DNA of 64,000 nt from Mansonella perstans (Eukaryota > Nematoda > Chromadorea > Rhabditida > Onchocercidae). Every line of letters begins with the position of its first letter. The stretch's first letter is position 1. Of the stretch, positions 49,833-62,553 are shown piece after piece. Below the pieces are notes generated by a model, which saw only the letters and a program-made list of their open reading frames with translations, was not told the DNA's origin and searched no databases. The stretch is taken from positions 496,001 through 560,000 of the forward strand of contig JBAMDO010000567.1 of NCBI GenBank assembly GCA_037074765.1. The letters run 5' to 3'. Both the position numbers and the translations under genes were made by a program.

Positions 49833-52366
49833 TTATAGTCGTTTTACTGCTACAGCAGTTGATTCACCTCCTCCATTGCATATCGTTGCGATACCAACTT
49901 GATTGATTTGAAGAGCATGGAGCAACGTTACAACTATTCGCGCTCCAGATGCTCTGCAAAAAAAAATGAGCTTAGGCAAACAATGAATTAATGCTTGGAT
50001 ATGTAAAGCACATTATGAGAAAGCAGAAGGGAAAATAAGGACAATGTTTAACGATAAAAGAAACTGAAACATAGAAAAATGACATTTTAAGAAATTAAAA
50101 GAATTATCACTTGATAAATTATGGCTATTAGATTTCTCTCCTGGCAGATTAATAATGACTACAGTAATAATTACAAGCTTTCCATAATACTGCTGCAATT
50201 AAAAAAATATTTGGAAATAAGAAAACTGCAGGACATTTATTACAGCGTATCTCCTATCTACTGAGCCAATTTATTCTTACTGTATGAAAAAGTATAGCAT
50301 TTCTACAAAACAATATACTCTAATCACTTACTTCAATTCATTTTTAATTAGGTTGCTGGTGGTAAATCGCATAAAATAGGAATTTTAAAAAAAGCCTAAA
50401 AATTTTTCTAAGCAATAATGAACCCAATTGGATGGCCGAGAGCAACAGCTCCACCGCGGACGTTAACACGACTGCTATCCAAACCCATATCACGCAAGAA
50501 GACAATGGCTGTCGCAGCAAATGCTTCATTTACTTCCCATAACGAAATATCTTCCATTGACATACCAATTTTCGAAAGTAACTTTAAAAATCTGAGAAAG
50601 TTTTGTAATAAAAATTTTCGGCTGGGAAAAACATCTATTCAACAAAAAAATAACAGAGTAACTAAATATTAAGAAATAACAATATTGCCAATATTAACTT
50701 AAGAATAAGCTGACCTTTTTTGCAGCAACAGACGGTGCACGAGTAAATTCCATAGGTTCAAGTGCAGCTTCTGCATAACCCAATATTTGCCCTATTGGTT
50801 GACAACCTCGATCAGTTACAAAATTACTGCTCGCAATGAGCAATGCAGCCGCTCCATCGCTAATAGTGCTAGCGTTTGCTGCAGTAACGGTTCCTGTATT
50901 TGGTGTAAAGGCAGGTTTCAAAGAAGGTACCTAGAAATTCAGAGAACAGTTAACTAGTCAATAAAAAATGAGATACCGAACAACATTTTAAAAAGAACAA
51001 AAGTTGAGCATGCATAATCCGCATGAATATATTGCACTTTTTTTTAAAAAACGTAATGGAAAGAAGACCAACATTTTAAACAACATTTAGAAACATTTTT
51101 ATTTCAAAATTCTTACTTTCAAAGGATCCAATCTTTTATATTCTTCATCTTGAAATACTTCAACTGAATCAACACACTTCACCGGTACAACTTCCTCATC
51201 AAACAAACCTTCCTTTAAAGAGATATTTCGAAAGCCTATAAGCTGGAAATACAATGCACAAGTCCGAGATTACGAAGCATCAGGTAACAAATATTACCTT
51301 CCAAGCATGATGAGCCCGTCGATAGCTTTCCAATGCATACTCATCTTGCTCTTCACGACTTATTGAATATTCAGAAAAGGTTTTTTCAGCGTAAACGCCC
51401 ATTCTTACTTTTGTGAAAGCGTCATTTAAGCCATCCTCTAACATAGTATCCTAAAATTACAAATATTTAAGAGAAATCAGAAATCCGATACAGAGTGCAG
51501 AGCTCAAGAAACTTGAGAAATGACTAAACCGCATTTTCCTTAAATTCCAAAATCTTACAACAAAAGGACTATTGATGTCATTGTTGTCGCCGCGAGGTAT
51601 CCCATAGTAGGCATTACTCATACTTTCAGTACCTGCAGCCAGGACAACATTACGATCTCCCAGACGAATCGCTTGAGTTGCCATGATGATTGCCTTCATG
51701 CTTGATGAACATACCTTGTTGATAGTTACACTTGGCGAAGATACCGAAATACCTTAATTTAACTTAATATGAAAATACGTTTAGGTAATTGTATTTCGAT
51801 CGATGCCGTTAATTTGCATACTTTCCAAAAATTTCAGTAAGCATCATATCCACCTACCAGCATTAACTGAAATTTGTCGAGCAATATTCTGCCCGTGACA
51901 TGAAGTAAGCACACAACCAACTATTGTTTCGTCGATATCATTAGGAGAAATACCTGAAGAGCGAATAATTAATCTAAGTGAAAGACCAATGAAACCGAAC
52001 ATAATACTGGTAAATTCTAATTTCCTCATAATCACTTTTTTTAGTTCGAGAAAACTGGTTATTTCATCCTGCCACTTGCAGAAAGTTGTACAGAACTGGA
52101 AGCAAAGAAATTTGAAAAAAAAAATCTCGCTTATAAAAATATTTCAATGATGAATTTTAATAATTTTATTTATAGAATCAAATTAAACCAGCTCTTTTGA
52201 TTGCTTCTTTGGTCGCAACAACTCCTAAATACATCGGTGAACAATTCTTCAACATCTTACGATAACCACCTATCGGAGTACGTACAGCTGAAATAATATA
52301 CACATCTTCCAGCTGGTATCCTGCTCCATTATTTTTGTTGTCCATTTTTAGGATTTCGGATTTCAT
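49833..52366 (-). CDS. ACAT1: Acetyl-CoA acetyltransferase (biosynthetic/ketolytic thiolase, ACAT1 type)
   Basis: It condenses or cleaves acetoacetyl-CoA and two acetyl-CoA. The exons in transcript order are 52366-52189, 51953-51858, 51752-51559, 51450-51298, 51212-51117, 50930-50715, 50581-50424 and 49953-49833; in phase, 403 aa. Catalytic residues are visible: nucleophile Cys106 in [12 protein letters not shown], His361 in ALGHPIGASGARIV and Cys389 in [15 protein letters not shown] and GTVTAANAS are typical of ACAT1 rather than cytosolic ACAT2. The start may be the Met at 52366 or MDNK at 52345. The modelled N-terminus has no convincing mitochondrial presequence. Exon 5 has a second in-frame acceptor at 51242 that would add 10 residues. 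Three introns end in AAG. Confidence 0.94.
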
Positions 52367-55329
52367 ACAAATCCTTAGCAGTAATGATACGGAAACAGAT
52401 TTATCATTATTCCTGGATCAGTGACTCTAAAAATGGAAGATAAATAACAAACTCAAACTTTGCAACTTTGACTGTCATCATAAAATCAAAATCAATATAT
52501 GCTAAAAACGTGAGTGACTATAATAAGGTTATAGCAACTGATTGATAATGGTAGCGTGAGACTTTCACATCAGATAATTAATAAGTTGATTACCTATATA
52601 TTACAGTAATGCTTTATTAATTTTAAGAGTAATATGGACCTTTTTAAATGCCTTAACGTACCGATGCCTTAACGTGAATCAGTTGTATTCTTATTACGAT
52701 CTTCTAGACAAGACATTAATGTACATACAAACTGCAACAAAATCAATCAGATCACAAATGGAAATTTTTTAAAATAAGTATGAAATAGAAACTTGAAAAT
52801 ACATTTATCGAACGCTTAATGCATGAAAGATGGCAAGCAATTACGCTGCATGAAGAAATTAAAAATTAAGTACCATTCATTCATAGCCTCTTTGCTGATC
52901 CCTAATCAAACAGAATTAATAAGAACAGTTAGTAAATTTAAAGATTTCAAAGAGCTATAGAAATCCTATAAAATTAAAAACAATAATGAAATTATTCAAA
53001 TCACAACAACAACAAATTATGGGATGAAATGTTTTTAGAGAGAATCATTCAATAGCAGTTGAGCATATGATATGAGATTTATTTCACTTTTTATCAATAA
53101 AAATTCAAACAAATAATGGGATTTGAACTTTTGATCTTTTAATGATTTAAAAGTGAAACCAAAGTAAATCATTACAAATTTTTTTTCTGCAAAATTTTTT
53201 ATTTCCAAAAAGACAGTAATTTAAGTACATTTAAAATATTGAACAGTGAGTAAAATAGTAGAAGTAACACGCAGATTAGTGATAGATTCATAAAATGCAA
53301 TAGTTAAAGCCAATGTTTTCCGAGAAGCTGAGATATGTTTCCAAACTTAATAACTTAATAACAACTTACAACGTCAAAATCCTCGCAGATATGTCACTAC
53401 AAAACAATATTAAGCATAGTCCGAACGATATTTGTTGTATGACTTTTTTTCCGCATTTTTCGGAAACTGGAAATTTTACAATATTTAACAAAAAACAATA
53501 AAATGACAAATTCGTTCCAAAATAAAATTCATCAAACTAAGAGAATTTTCTTTTAAGATAAAATTATTGATAGATATGATAGCTGATACGATTTTAGAAG
53601 CATAAATATTTGAAAAGAGAGATTGTTATGCAAAGGAATAATTAATTAACAGTAATTCGAAATTTGTTAAGCATTTCTGTGAGAACAATTGAAGCAAAAA
53701 ATAAAAGAAAACAAAGAATACTTAAACTGCAATATAAAAAATAACACGGAAACAACGTAGCGTAAAAAAAATATGACAGAATTTCTCGTCAGGCGACAAA
53801 ATGTGCACACGCACAAACGCACAGAAACAACGTTCCCGGCCGTGTTTTTCAACGCTATGCAAATTAGCAGTTCACGTGAGGATATGAGATTGAGACCGGG
53901 CGTTGTTTTCAGATTTGCTTGTAATCGAAGAAATTCAGGAATTTTCGGGATGACATTTAAAAGTAGGCGTGAAAATCTGAGGATTACCTAAAAAACGACA
54001 AGTTGATTTGCCAAAATATTGCCCATAAATTTCACATAATTTTAAATTCATTGCTGCTTGTATTGCTGAAATGAAAATAAGAATGCCACTATAAATTATC
54101 CGTGAATTTCCACATTCTCTAAATTCTCTAAAAAATTATAAATTTTAAAAACTCCACAATTTTATGAGGCAAAAAAATGTGGAGCAAGAATTCAGCACAT
54201 TAAGATTTAAAAAAAAAATAAAATAAAATTCATCACATGGAAAATATTTTAGCTAGTATGACGGCTGATAGTATATTTGAAAATTTGTAAATCACATTTT
54301 CAAAATAGAATAAATGGTTCAAAACTCTATATAGACTTCGGAAAGTTATAAATTTTGGCTGAAAAGAAAAAACTGTGAAAAGCCTTTTAATCAATTGACA
54401 GAAAAACTGATTTTAATTAGTTAAATGACATTTTGTGTTGAAGAAAGATTAGATTTGTAGGCAAATTATAAGAAAGGAAATGTTATAGTTGAAATGAAAA
54501 ATATAAATGTTCATGTGATATTGAAGTTTTGACTTCCTTTTTTCGAAATTAAAATCCTAAAAAAATTTGAGAATATTAAAATTGTAACCGTTGATATGTG
54601 GCAGCTAAAATCTGAAGAATTCGAGAAAAGATTTCATCTACTTTGCATTGTATACTAATTTTCATTTTTTTTTGGAATGAACAGATTCGAGAGACGAATC
54701 AGGAATTCAACTATTTCTTCAGATGCATGAATGATCATTTTATTAAATGTCAAAGGTCAAGTTGCAAAATCTTTGCTCAGATATGTCGACATTACTAAGT
54801 CAGTCTTTAGCTTAATGAATCATAATTGGATAATTATAATGTTGATTGTCAGTGAATCGTGAAAACGATTATAAAACGGTCGACCGTTGAAAATCAAGTG
54901 ATATTTGTCGCGAAATTTATCCCGGAACAGCAAATCGGACTGCAAACTGTTCCCTTTTGAAAATGGGAAAAAAATTGATCCAAGAATAGTCGAAAAGTTG
55001 AAAGATTATGGCCAATGATGAACGACAAATTGTAAGAGTTAAACACAATAGTTTTAATTATGTAAATGTTTGTCTCTGAGTCTAATAATAATATAATAAT
55101 GAAATCGATTGACGATAGTCAACGGATCGAACTAAGATTTGAGAATTAGTCGTAATGAAGAAAAAATTGGATTGTTTCACTGATAATTTTATCTAAAGAA
55201 GTATCGCAAAAATAATTAAAACATACAAAAGTTTTGCTGAAATAAATTCGCAAATTTTTGAACATTTTTACAAAATAATAAAATAAAGATCACTTTATCA
55301 AATGACTAATTCGCAAGTCGTAGTTCGAT
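52367..55329. other. Intergenic region upstream of the thiolase gene
   Basis: About 3 kb without a gene model. A less AT-rich island at 53770-53990 contains an octamer-like ATGCAAAT (53857-53864) and a CACGTG E-box near 53874-53879, and could be a regulatory element. The 14-bp palindrome AACGGTCGACCGTT lies at 54875-54888. Confidence 0.35.
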
Positions 55330-55587
55330 CTAGCCTCGATTCAAAGCAAAAGAAATCTGTGCTAATCCAGTTGCTGCCAAACAAGCTATAGCTTATCTAT
55401 CAATCTCACCAAAAACTATATCGAGCGAAACAATAATTGTTGCAATGTCAGCAGGCATGTATCCTTTTGACATGAAGTCCAAGGCTTGCAAATGTGCAAA
55501 GCCAGGCTTGCTTCTTAAATCTCTTTTCATTTCGCAGAATTTCCCTTTGTATGGGTTAGAAGGGAACTTATCACTTGTCACTTGCAT
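55330..55587 (-). pseudogene. Isolated coding-like ORF with in-frame stop; parent unknown
   Basis: A 64-codon frame (55587-55393) reads [20 protein letters not shown], then [20 protein letters not shown] and [13 protein letters not shown] before TAA. After that stop the same frame stays open for 20 more codons (AIACLAATGLAQISFALNRG) to a TAG ending at 55330. Composition and codon choice look protein-coding and there are no introns. This suits either a short intact gene ending at EIDR or a processed/decayed copy of a longer one. I do not recognise the family. No splice sites or partner exons were found within 800 bp. Confidence 0.35.
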
Positions 55588-56404
55588 ACATGTTGTCCAA
55601 GATATTTATGTCACTTTTCACAATAACACTAATTATATATTGACAGCAGTTCCTTTTTCGATAAGAATGACAACAAAAATAGTTGCTAATTAAAGAAGTA
55701 ATAATTATTGAATTTCTCTTTTTCAATTCAATTTTTTCATTTGATGTTGCTACTGATATTTGACAGAAACATTCATCTTACTACATAGCAAACAAAGTAA
55801 CAAAGCTTATTTTGTTTTGTTTGTTTGACAGCACAAAAAACATTTTTTCATTTTCAATTATTTCATTCTTATACTTCGTCCACTTCTATCATTTCATCGT
55901 CGAATTGTTTTACAATCAAAAAAAAAAGAGAAAATGCTTATTGTCTTCTCCAACAGGTAGTGAAGGTTAACGATTGAAAATGAAAATTTTAATAGCAAGC
56001 GTTTATGGAAGAAAAAAATAAAAGCTTCAAAATTTATGTTAATAATTAGCGGAACAACTCGCAGCAATTATTTCATGTTTTAATCAAAAATAGTAAAAAT
56101 TAATCGACAAAATTTGTACAGAAAAATGTTAAGAAGAGTTTGAAAAATTCCTGACATTGTGAATTGATTTCATTTTGACCCGTTTTCATATGGACATTCT
56201 CCTTCGTCCCGTTAACAATTCTGTCTCTCATTTGTTCCAAATACTTCTGGAACGATTGCTGCAAGCCAATTGGGATGTACAGTCGAATTCAAGCAATATT
56301 TTAAAAGTCAAGAAATTAATTGCTCAATTAAATAACGAAACACTTAAATATATTTATTGATTACCTCCTTTTGTTCAGCTCTTTTGAGGTTTTCTTTAAC
56401 AAAA
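55588..56404. other. Spacer downstream of the copine gene
   Basis: About 800 bp with the copine 3' end. Nothing else recognised. Confidence 0.5.
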
Positions 56405-59400
56405 TCATGGAATAGCCAACTGTCTTCTCAAAATCCGCTTTTGATGTCGCTGAGTGTGATATTCCGGGAGATGAGGATCGGATGGTGAATTTAATTCTTC
56501 TTTTTTGCTATTTTTCATTGATTGCGAATGAAGCGTTGCTGCGAAATATTTTTTAATAAATTGAAAAAAGAAGCAAAATTGTTTAACTTAGTTTCTACAA
56601 GTGACTGGAAAAATTTATGCAGATTCAATTCAAATTATCAAAAAAATGAAATTTCAACTACTTGAGGAAATTACCATTATTCCAGAATTTTTTAACAGTG
56701 TCTCCAATATTTTCTGAATGCTTGCATGATGTACTTGGCCTAATACATTGAGTGGAATTTTGTTCCTTTTCATCCCAGTATGACTGTGCCTCGTATCGTG
56801 ATGGTCGATTTGGGATCAAATATGATGGATGAAAAACTGATGAACGATTAATCTGAAAACTGATTTTTTTTGTGAAGTCTAAAGTTTACTAAATTTTATT
56901 TGACATTTGAAAAATTATAAAGTGCTTCACCAACCTGTATCGGAGGTTTTGCGGCTATGTTATATTTATGCATATAAGCAATTAAATGCCACGGAATATT
57001 ACGCAAAGCGCGCTCAGCTATTAGTCTTGCATTCTTCGATTCTTCGATATTCGTCGTCGATGTTGCTTCTTCCATCATTACCGAATTTAAATCGATAAAC
57101 TGTAATTAAATTCAAATTGAAGAAATTTTAAATTGATACAAATTACTTGACATGAAAATTTACAAATAAAGGAGAAATAAAAATGTTAAAATCTGAATGT
57201 TTACGAAGGCTTAATTAAATTTGAGCAAAAAACAAAAATTCTTTCAGTTTGGAAATTTGATGCATAAAACTTATATTGCATAAAAGAAATGTTGTGAATC
57301 TATTGTATTAAACAATTATTCCATCTTTTGTTGAGCCAATTATAAGCGAAAATTTTTCATTGAATGAATGGAACCTCAACAAAATCAGAATTCAATAGCA
57401 CGCCATCCGGAAATACTTCTGTTCTGTCACTTGCGATACTATAAAATTCATCTGACTCTGTCGCTCGTCTTCCCAAAATTATAATCGAAATGGGTGCTTT
57501 TGCCATAGTTGTTACAGCATCCACCAGCTTTTTGGAGTTACTAATTGTACTGCTTGATACAAAAATGAGTAAAACAAAATAATGCAATCCATTCTCACCC
57601 TCTTTTTGTGCCATCCTAAAAGTAAGGATTCGTTGAAATCCAAAGTTTAAAAGAAGTTCCAGAACATTTGATATGCTTTACGGTTTTTTGAACTTAAAAT
57701 TTTTTCATACCTTTATTTCTTGTTGTGATCAACAAAAAAAATTGTGATTTATGATTGATCATATCTACGAAATCATTATATCGATGAAATTTTGTATTTG
57801 TTAAATAGATTTTAATAAATTTTTTAATGGACTTACTTAGTCACAGCATTTATGATAGGTGAAAATTCGGCATGTTCGGTTGGTATCACTTTTCGCCTAG
57901 CGTTTCGGTATGCTTTCAACACTCCGTCAATGCCGCGACAGTACGGTTCCGCTTCAAAATTCTGTAACAAATAGTAATGGACTGTTTTTGAATAAGTTAT
58001 TCGTTATCGCTCTTTATAAAATGATGAGAGTGATTAAGTAAAGCATTCAATTCCATAATTCTTTAATTCTATTTCCATTTATTTGTGCATTTTATGAGCA
58101 CGGAAATTTATTTTTTCAATCCCTCGTTAAATTGATGAAAAACGCACAAATGAGCAGAAATTGAATATTTATGCGTTCGACAGTTCAACTATTGATTCAA
58201 ATTTGTCACAATATTTGTACTATTAAGTAACAGTAATATTATACCTAGCAACTTGATAAAAGAAGTGATTAGTTCAGGTGTGCATCACTTTTTCTGAATA
58301 ATCATAATCGAACAATCAAAGGTGGAGTCAAATATTAGTATGAAACTTTCCCAATCATTTAGTACTCACCAAATGAAAAACCTGTGAATTATTCAATGTT
58401 GATGAAATCTTAGCTCCAAGACCGAATGTCGGAAACATTTTACTCCTACAATGAGGTTAAAAGTCAAATTTTCATAGCATCAGAAACAAAATTAAGTTTA
58501 AAATAAAATTAATGTTTGTGTTTGATGAGATTAGTCCCAATAATTGTTGAAAAATCCGAAATTGCGGCAAATAATTTTTTTCAAAGTTTGCTTAAGAATG
58601 TAATTTTTAACTATCAAATTTTTCATCCCAGCTGATTGACAGCTGTGGAAATTAAAGTGGAAAAGATCGATTTGAAGCAATTATAAATGCATACGAGTTG
58701 TAGTATTGGATAATACCAGCAATGCCTTTAACAGCACAAGTGAAGTCATTGTCAAATGCATGCGTATCGCTCATTTGGTTAGTATTTAAATTAGTCGAAA
58801 AATCCACCGCTATAGCAAGATGAATTTGAGTTCTAAAGTATTTTTCAATCAGACAAAAAAAAATGTTAGATTGCAAAAGTTAAAATGATTAAATATCGTA
58901 TTGCGGTAATAAATTATCATTAACATTTATGTTTTGTTTTGTACTGTCACTCCTCTATTCCTATATAAAATCGACAAGATACTCGATCAAATGTTTTAAA
59001 TAGTCTTGGAATCATAATAAGACCAATAATATGATTATATTTTAAATTAGCAAATAGTAAGCATTAAATTTTGTAGAAGTGCATTCAAAATTAAATAGCA
59101 TAAAATTTCTAACTCAATTATTATGCTACTATGTAAGAGCTGGCGTTTCAAAAATTTTTGATTTGAAAAACTTTGACAACTGACCCACTGGTGATGTAGT
59201 CCAAGAATGAGTAAAATGATACATCACTGAATTTGATTAATTCCATCGTTCCACTTTTTAAGTATCCTTTCTTCGACTTTTTCTTGGGATTGATCAATTT
59301 ATAAACATTTTCCTCGCCTGGACCATATTTCATTTTTGCATATGTTGTTAGAAATGAACCAATTAGGCCCATTTTATTCATTTCATCGCGATACATGACG

Positions 59401-62400
59401 GAAATTTCCAGCAATCTAGACGAATAAATTTAATTTCCTTTATTACTTTGGAATTATATTTTATAAAATATGATTTAAAAATAATACGAAATACTTTTAA
59501 TAGGTTTGCGCGCATTTGTTTGCTCAATTTTTTCTTACACTCTGCGGAAGTGTCCATTAAGATTGCGTGGCATAACCATATATAGTGAATTTGAGAACGT
59601 CAAACATTTCCTTTGAGTTTATTTTATCAAATTTTAGTTAAATTAAAGAAAAATTATGCGACATCAAAGCTTTACAGAAAGATAACCATGTAATAGCGAA
59701 ATGAAAAATGTTATGCGCAAGAAGATTTAGGAAAAAAACAAGCAAACCTGTTTCGGTTATCAGCAATTTTCCTCAAATGCAAATTAAATGGTCGCCAAAT
59801 GGGGTGAGAATGTTCTCGTATAGCCTCACTTCGGTACAATTCCGTTTTTCCTTCATCATTTTCTATTTTATGTATCTGAGAAAAGAAAAAAGTTCGCAGA
59901 AAAAAATCTACTCTCTCTTACTTATTTGAGAGTAATAATAAAAAAAAAAAGTAGATGACTTTATCCAAAAACTAAGAAGAACTATGCAGATCGGAGCATA
60001 TAAAACTAAGAACTATGTAAATCAAAGCATATCGGATCAAGGCGAGTGGCATTATTCAATGTTTGGCGTAATTAACTTTTAAAGCATAGTCTACAAGATA
60101 ATTAACTTTTTCAAAGTACCCCATATTCAAATCTTACAATCCTCAGCTGTGACAAAAGCATATTTTAACTACAGCCATTCCATTATAGACATTCCATCAC
60201 AGTTATAGATTTTCGTTTCCGTTGAAATTTTTTGACTTTTACGACTTACTATAAAGAAAACTGCTGTTTCATCGAAAAATTTATCCTTTTTTTTCAAATT
60301 TTTTCCCGAAAATTGTAGAATTACAGGTGCGGCCTTTTCAGGTAATCGAGCGGAGATAAGAATCCATCCACATTGCAAACCTTGTGATACCACCTGATGC
60401 TGATCGACTGACGTGGTTGTTAGTGATGTCTTTGTACTGAAAATTCACTGACATTTCTTTATTACTGCACTGTGAAATATAAAATTTGAGTCAAAACATT
60501 CCTTTTCAAACGAATAGGTCAATGCTAAATGTTAAATGATTTTTGAAATTAATTTAAAAAGTTACCTCAAAGGTAGCTGAAGTTGTGTGCCAAATGCACC
60601 AATTAATTCGTCTAGCTTGAAAATAGAGCTGCCAATGAAATTACTGCCTTTATTTTCAAGCGATATCGAAAAATCTCTTCTAAAAAAACAAATTTTTAAT
60701 TCCGTAGAAAAGACAATTATTCATTTGTGACTTTGCCTCCGTTGTTGTTAATCCCGCGACATACCGTTGTGGCACAATGTCCCTAATATTACGAATCTTT
60801 TTCCATTTTCCAGTATTATAATGATTTGCATCTACTCGAGTAGCGAGCAAAAAAGCTATTGTGTTCTAGTCAAATCACCATAATGCTACCAAGTACCTAC
60901 TTTAAAGGTTTAATGGAGCATCGATTTGTTTTGAAGAGTGGGTAAAGGCTCATTAGCGTATTCATTCGGAATTTCCTAATGAAAGGATAAAATACTGAAT
61001 ATGAAATTTTCAATTAACTAGAATTACTGTATTCATTATTAAAATTTCATGGTTGATTAAAAAATTATCTTTTAGAAGCTGTTCTCAATTAAAAGCCTTA
61101 CATTTCAATTTTCATCAGCTGTACTCTTTCGAAAAAAAAGTTGACAGTGAAGGACATATTGAAAGAAGTATGATTTGAGCATCGCAATTCTGGTTCGCTT
61201 GTTGAATGCTATAATGCAACAACTATTATGTTAATTAATATAACTAAAAAGTTGTGAAGTTGTACTTTTACAAACTTTGCAAATTTCACATTTCAAGATG
61301 TGATATTATAGGAAACGATAGCTGACAATGAGTTTATGAATGCTTCAGTGATTTTTCAGTGTCGCCTTATCATCGAAAAGTATATTTCCGATTCCAAAGC
61401 AAACTATTCAATATATAGTGCAGTCTCGGGGCTAGTTTTAATGTAAGTAAAGGAAACATCAGCTTATAATCTCATTTTTTTTCCATAAAACATACCTGAA
61501 CCTGGCTCTGAATAATTTTCATGGAACTGATGATGCTGACTATTAGTGAATAATCCAAATGAACAATAGCATTTTAAACTCTTTTTAATTAAACTAAATC
61601 TGGTGGATATTAAAATGGATGCCAAACTGGACTGAAAAACAAACCAACAGCCAATTTTTTTCGTTTTCATTGTCGTTTACATAAAGCACACTGAAGACAT
61701 AACCATTGCCTGTTGTTGTCGATGTATTAACAAGATTTCTAAAGCGAAAGAACACATTTTAAAATGGCCAAAATTATCAGTGCCACATTATTTTATTAAA
61801 TTAATTCAAAGAATCTTTGATACAATGCGCATTTATAATAAAGCTTCATTATATGCAAGAATTGTTGGAGACTGATTGTACTGCTTGAAGTATGCAATAA
61901 TTCCACAACAAAATTTGATATGTTTTTTTTTTAACGTTGAAATCTGAGGACAGATAAACATTACTACAAATAAAATAATTGAAAAAACTTGCCGAAGTTT
62001 GACGATAATCTCAATTTTTTCCTCATTATTGCAAAAAAGTTTCCTGTCAACAAATGAATCACTTGCCGATCGATTACTTCTAAAAATTTAAGGTAAAGAA
62101 AATCAATTGTAAATCAGTAGTTTTAAAATTGCTAAAAATTGAATTAAGTTAAGTTAACGAAGAGTATTTCCTGACTAGATTTATTTATTATAACTTCAAT
62201 CATAACTATTGGTTTATTTTAGAGAATGATAATTTCCTGGAAAATTATTTCTTAAAATTGACCATTAATTTTTGATCAGGAAACAAAAACTATTTTAAGA
62301 ATGCATTCTAAAAACAATTAAACAAATTTTCACTACTATGAAACTTAATCAATTACGGGATAAAATATCAGATAAAGATACGTATAGTTTTAAAATAATT

Positions 62401-62553
62401 TCATAGCTCAAATTACTTCTGCATTTCTAGAACTAGACAAATGTTGTACTCGTTCTGTAAAATTTGTACCAATTTTTTTGAAAGTTTTCAAAAACTTTAA
62501 AAATGTGATTCAAATATCTCGACTGTCACCAACGGTGAACTGACTGAATGCAT
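56405..62553 (-). CDS. Divergent copine (two C2 domains plus vWA-type copine domain)
   Basis: Copines bind membranes through tandem C2 domains and partners through a vWA-like domain. Fifteen exons in transcript order: 62553-62534, 62079-61993, 61738-61649, 60975-60901, 60679-60566, 60436-60250, 59875-59748, 59415-59185, 58832-58695, 58445-58370, 57961-57837, 57615-57375, 57099-56935, 56852-56675 and 56538-56405; all in phase, 662 aa. C2A starts EEKIEIIVKLRNL; C2B shows VILQFSGKNLKKKDKFF and REHSHPIWRPFNLHL. The copine domain shows FLDYITSGTQIHLAIAVDF, SSKMFPTFGLGAKISS, YCRGIDGVLKAYRNA, HYFVLLIF, APISIIILGR and DFVEFIDL. Ca2+ and MIDAS residues are largely replaced. One intron is GC-AG (donor GCAAGT at 61992). 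A low-complexity tail of about 100 residues follows. The first two exons and the 60975 exon are the least certain. Confidence 0.8.
60690..60860. other. GC-richer island inside a copine intron
   Basis: The 221-bp intron between 60901 and 60679 contains a stretch open on the minus strand for more than 50 codons (with TGKWKKIRNIRDIVPQR) and the palindrome CTACTCGAGTAG at 60832-60843. It does not join in phase with the exon before it. It may be a transposon scrap or an alternative exon. Confidence 0.35.

Noticed and set aside
53773..53991. 72-codon plus-strand ORF
   Set aside because: Basic, unpatterned sequence explained by local GC content; better viewed as a possible regulatory island.
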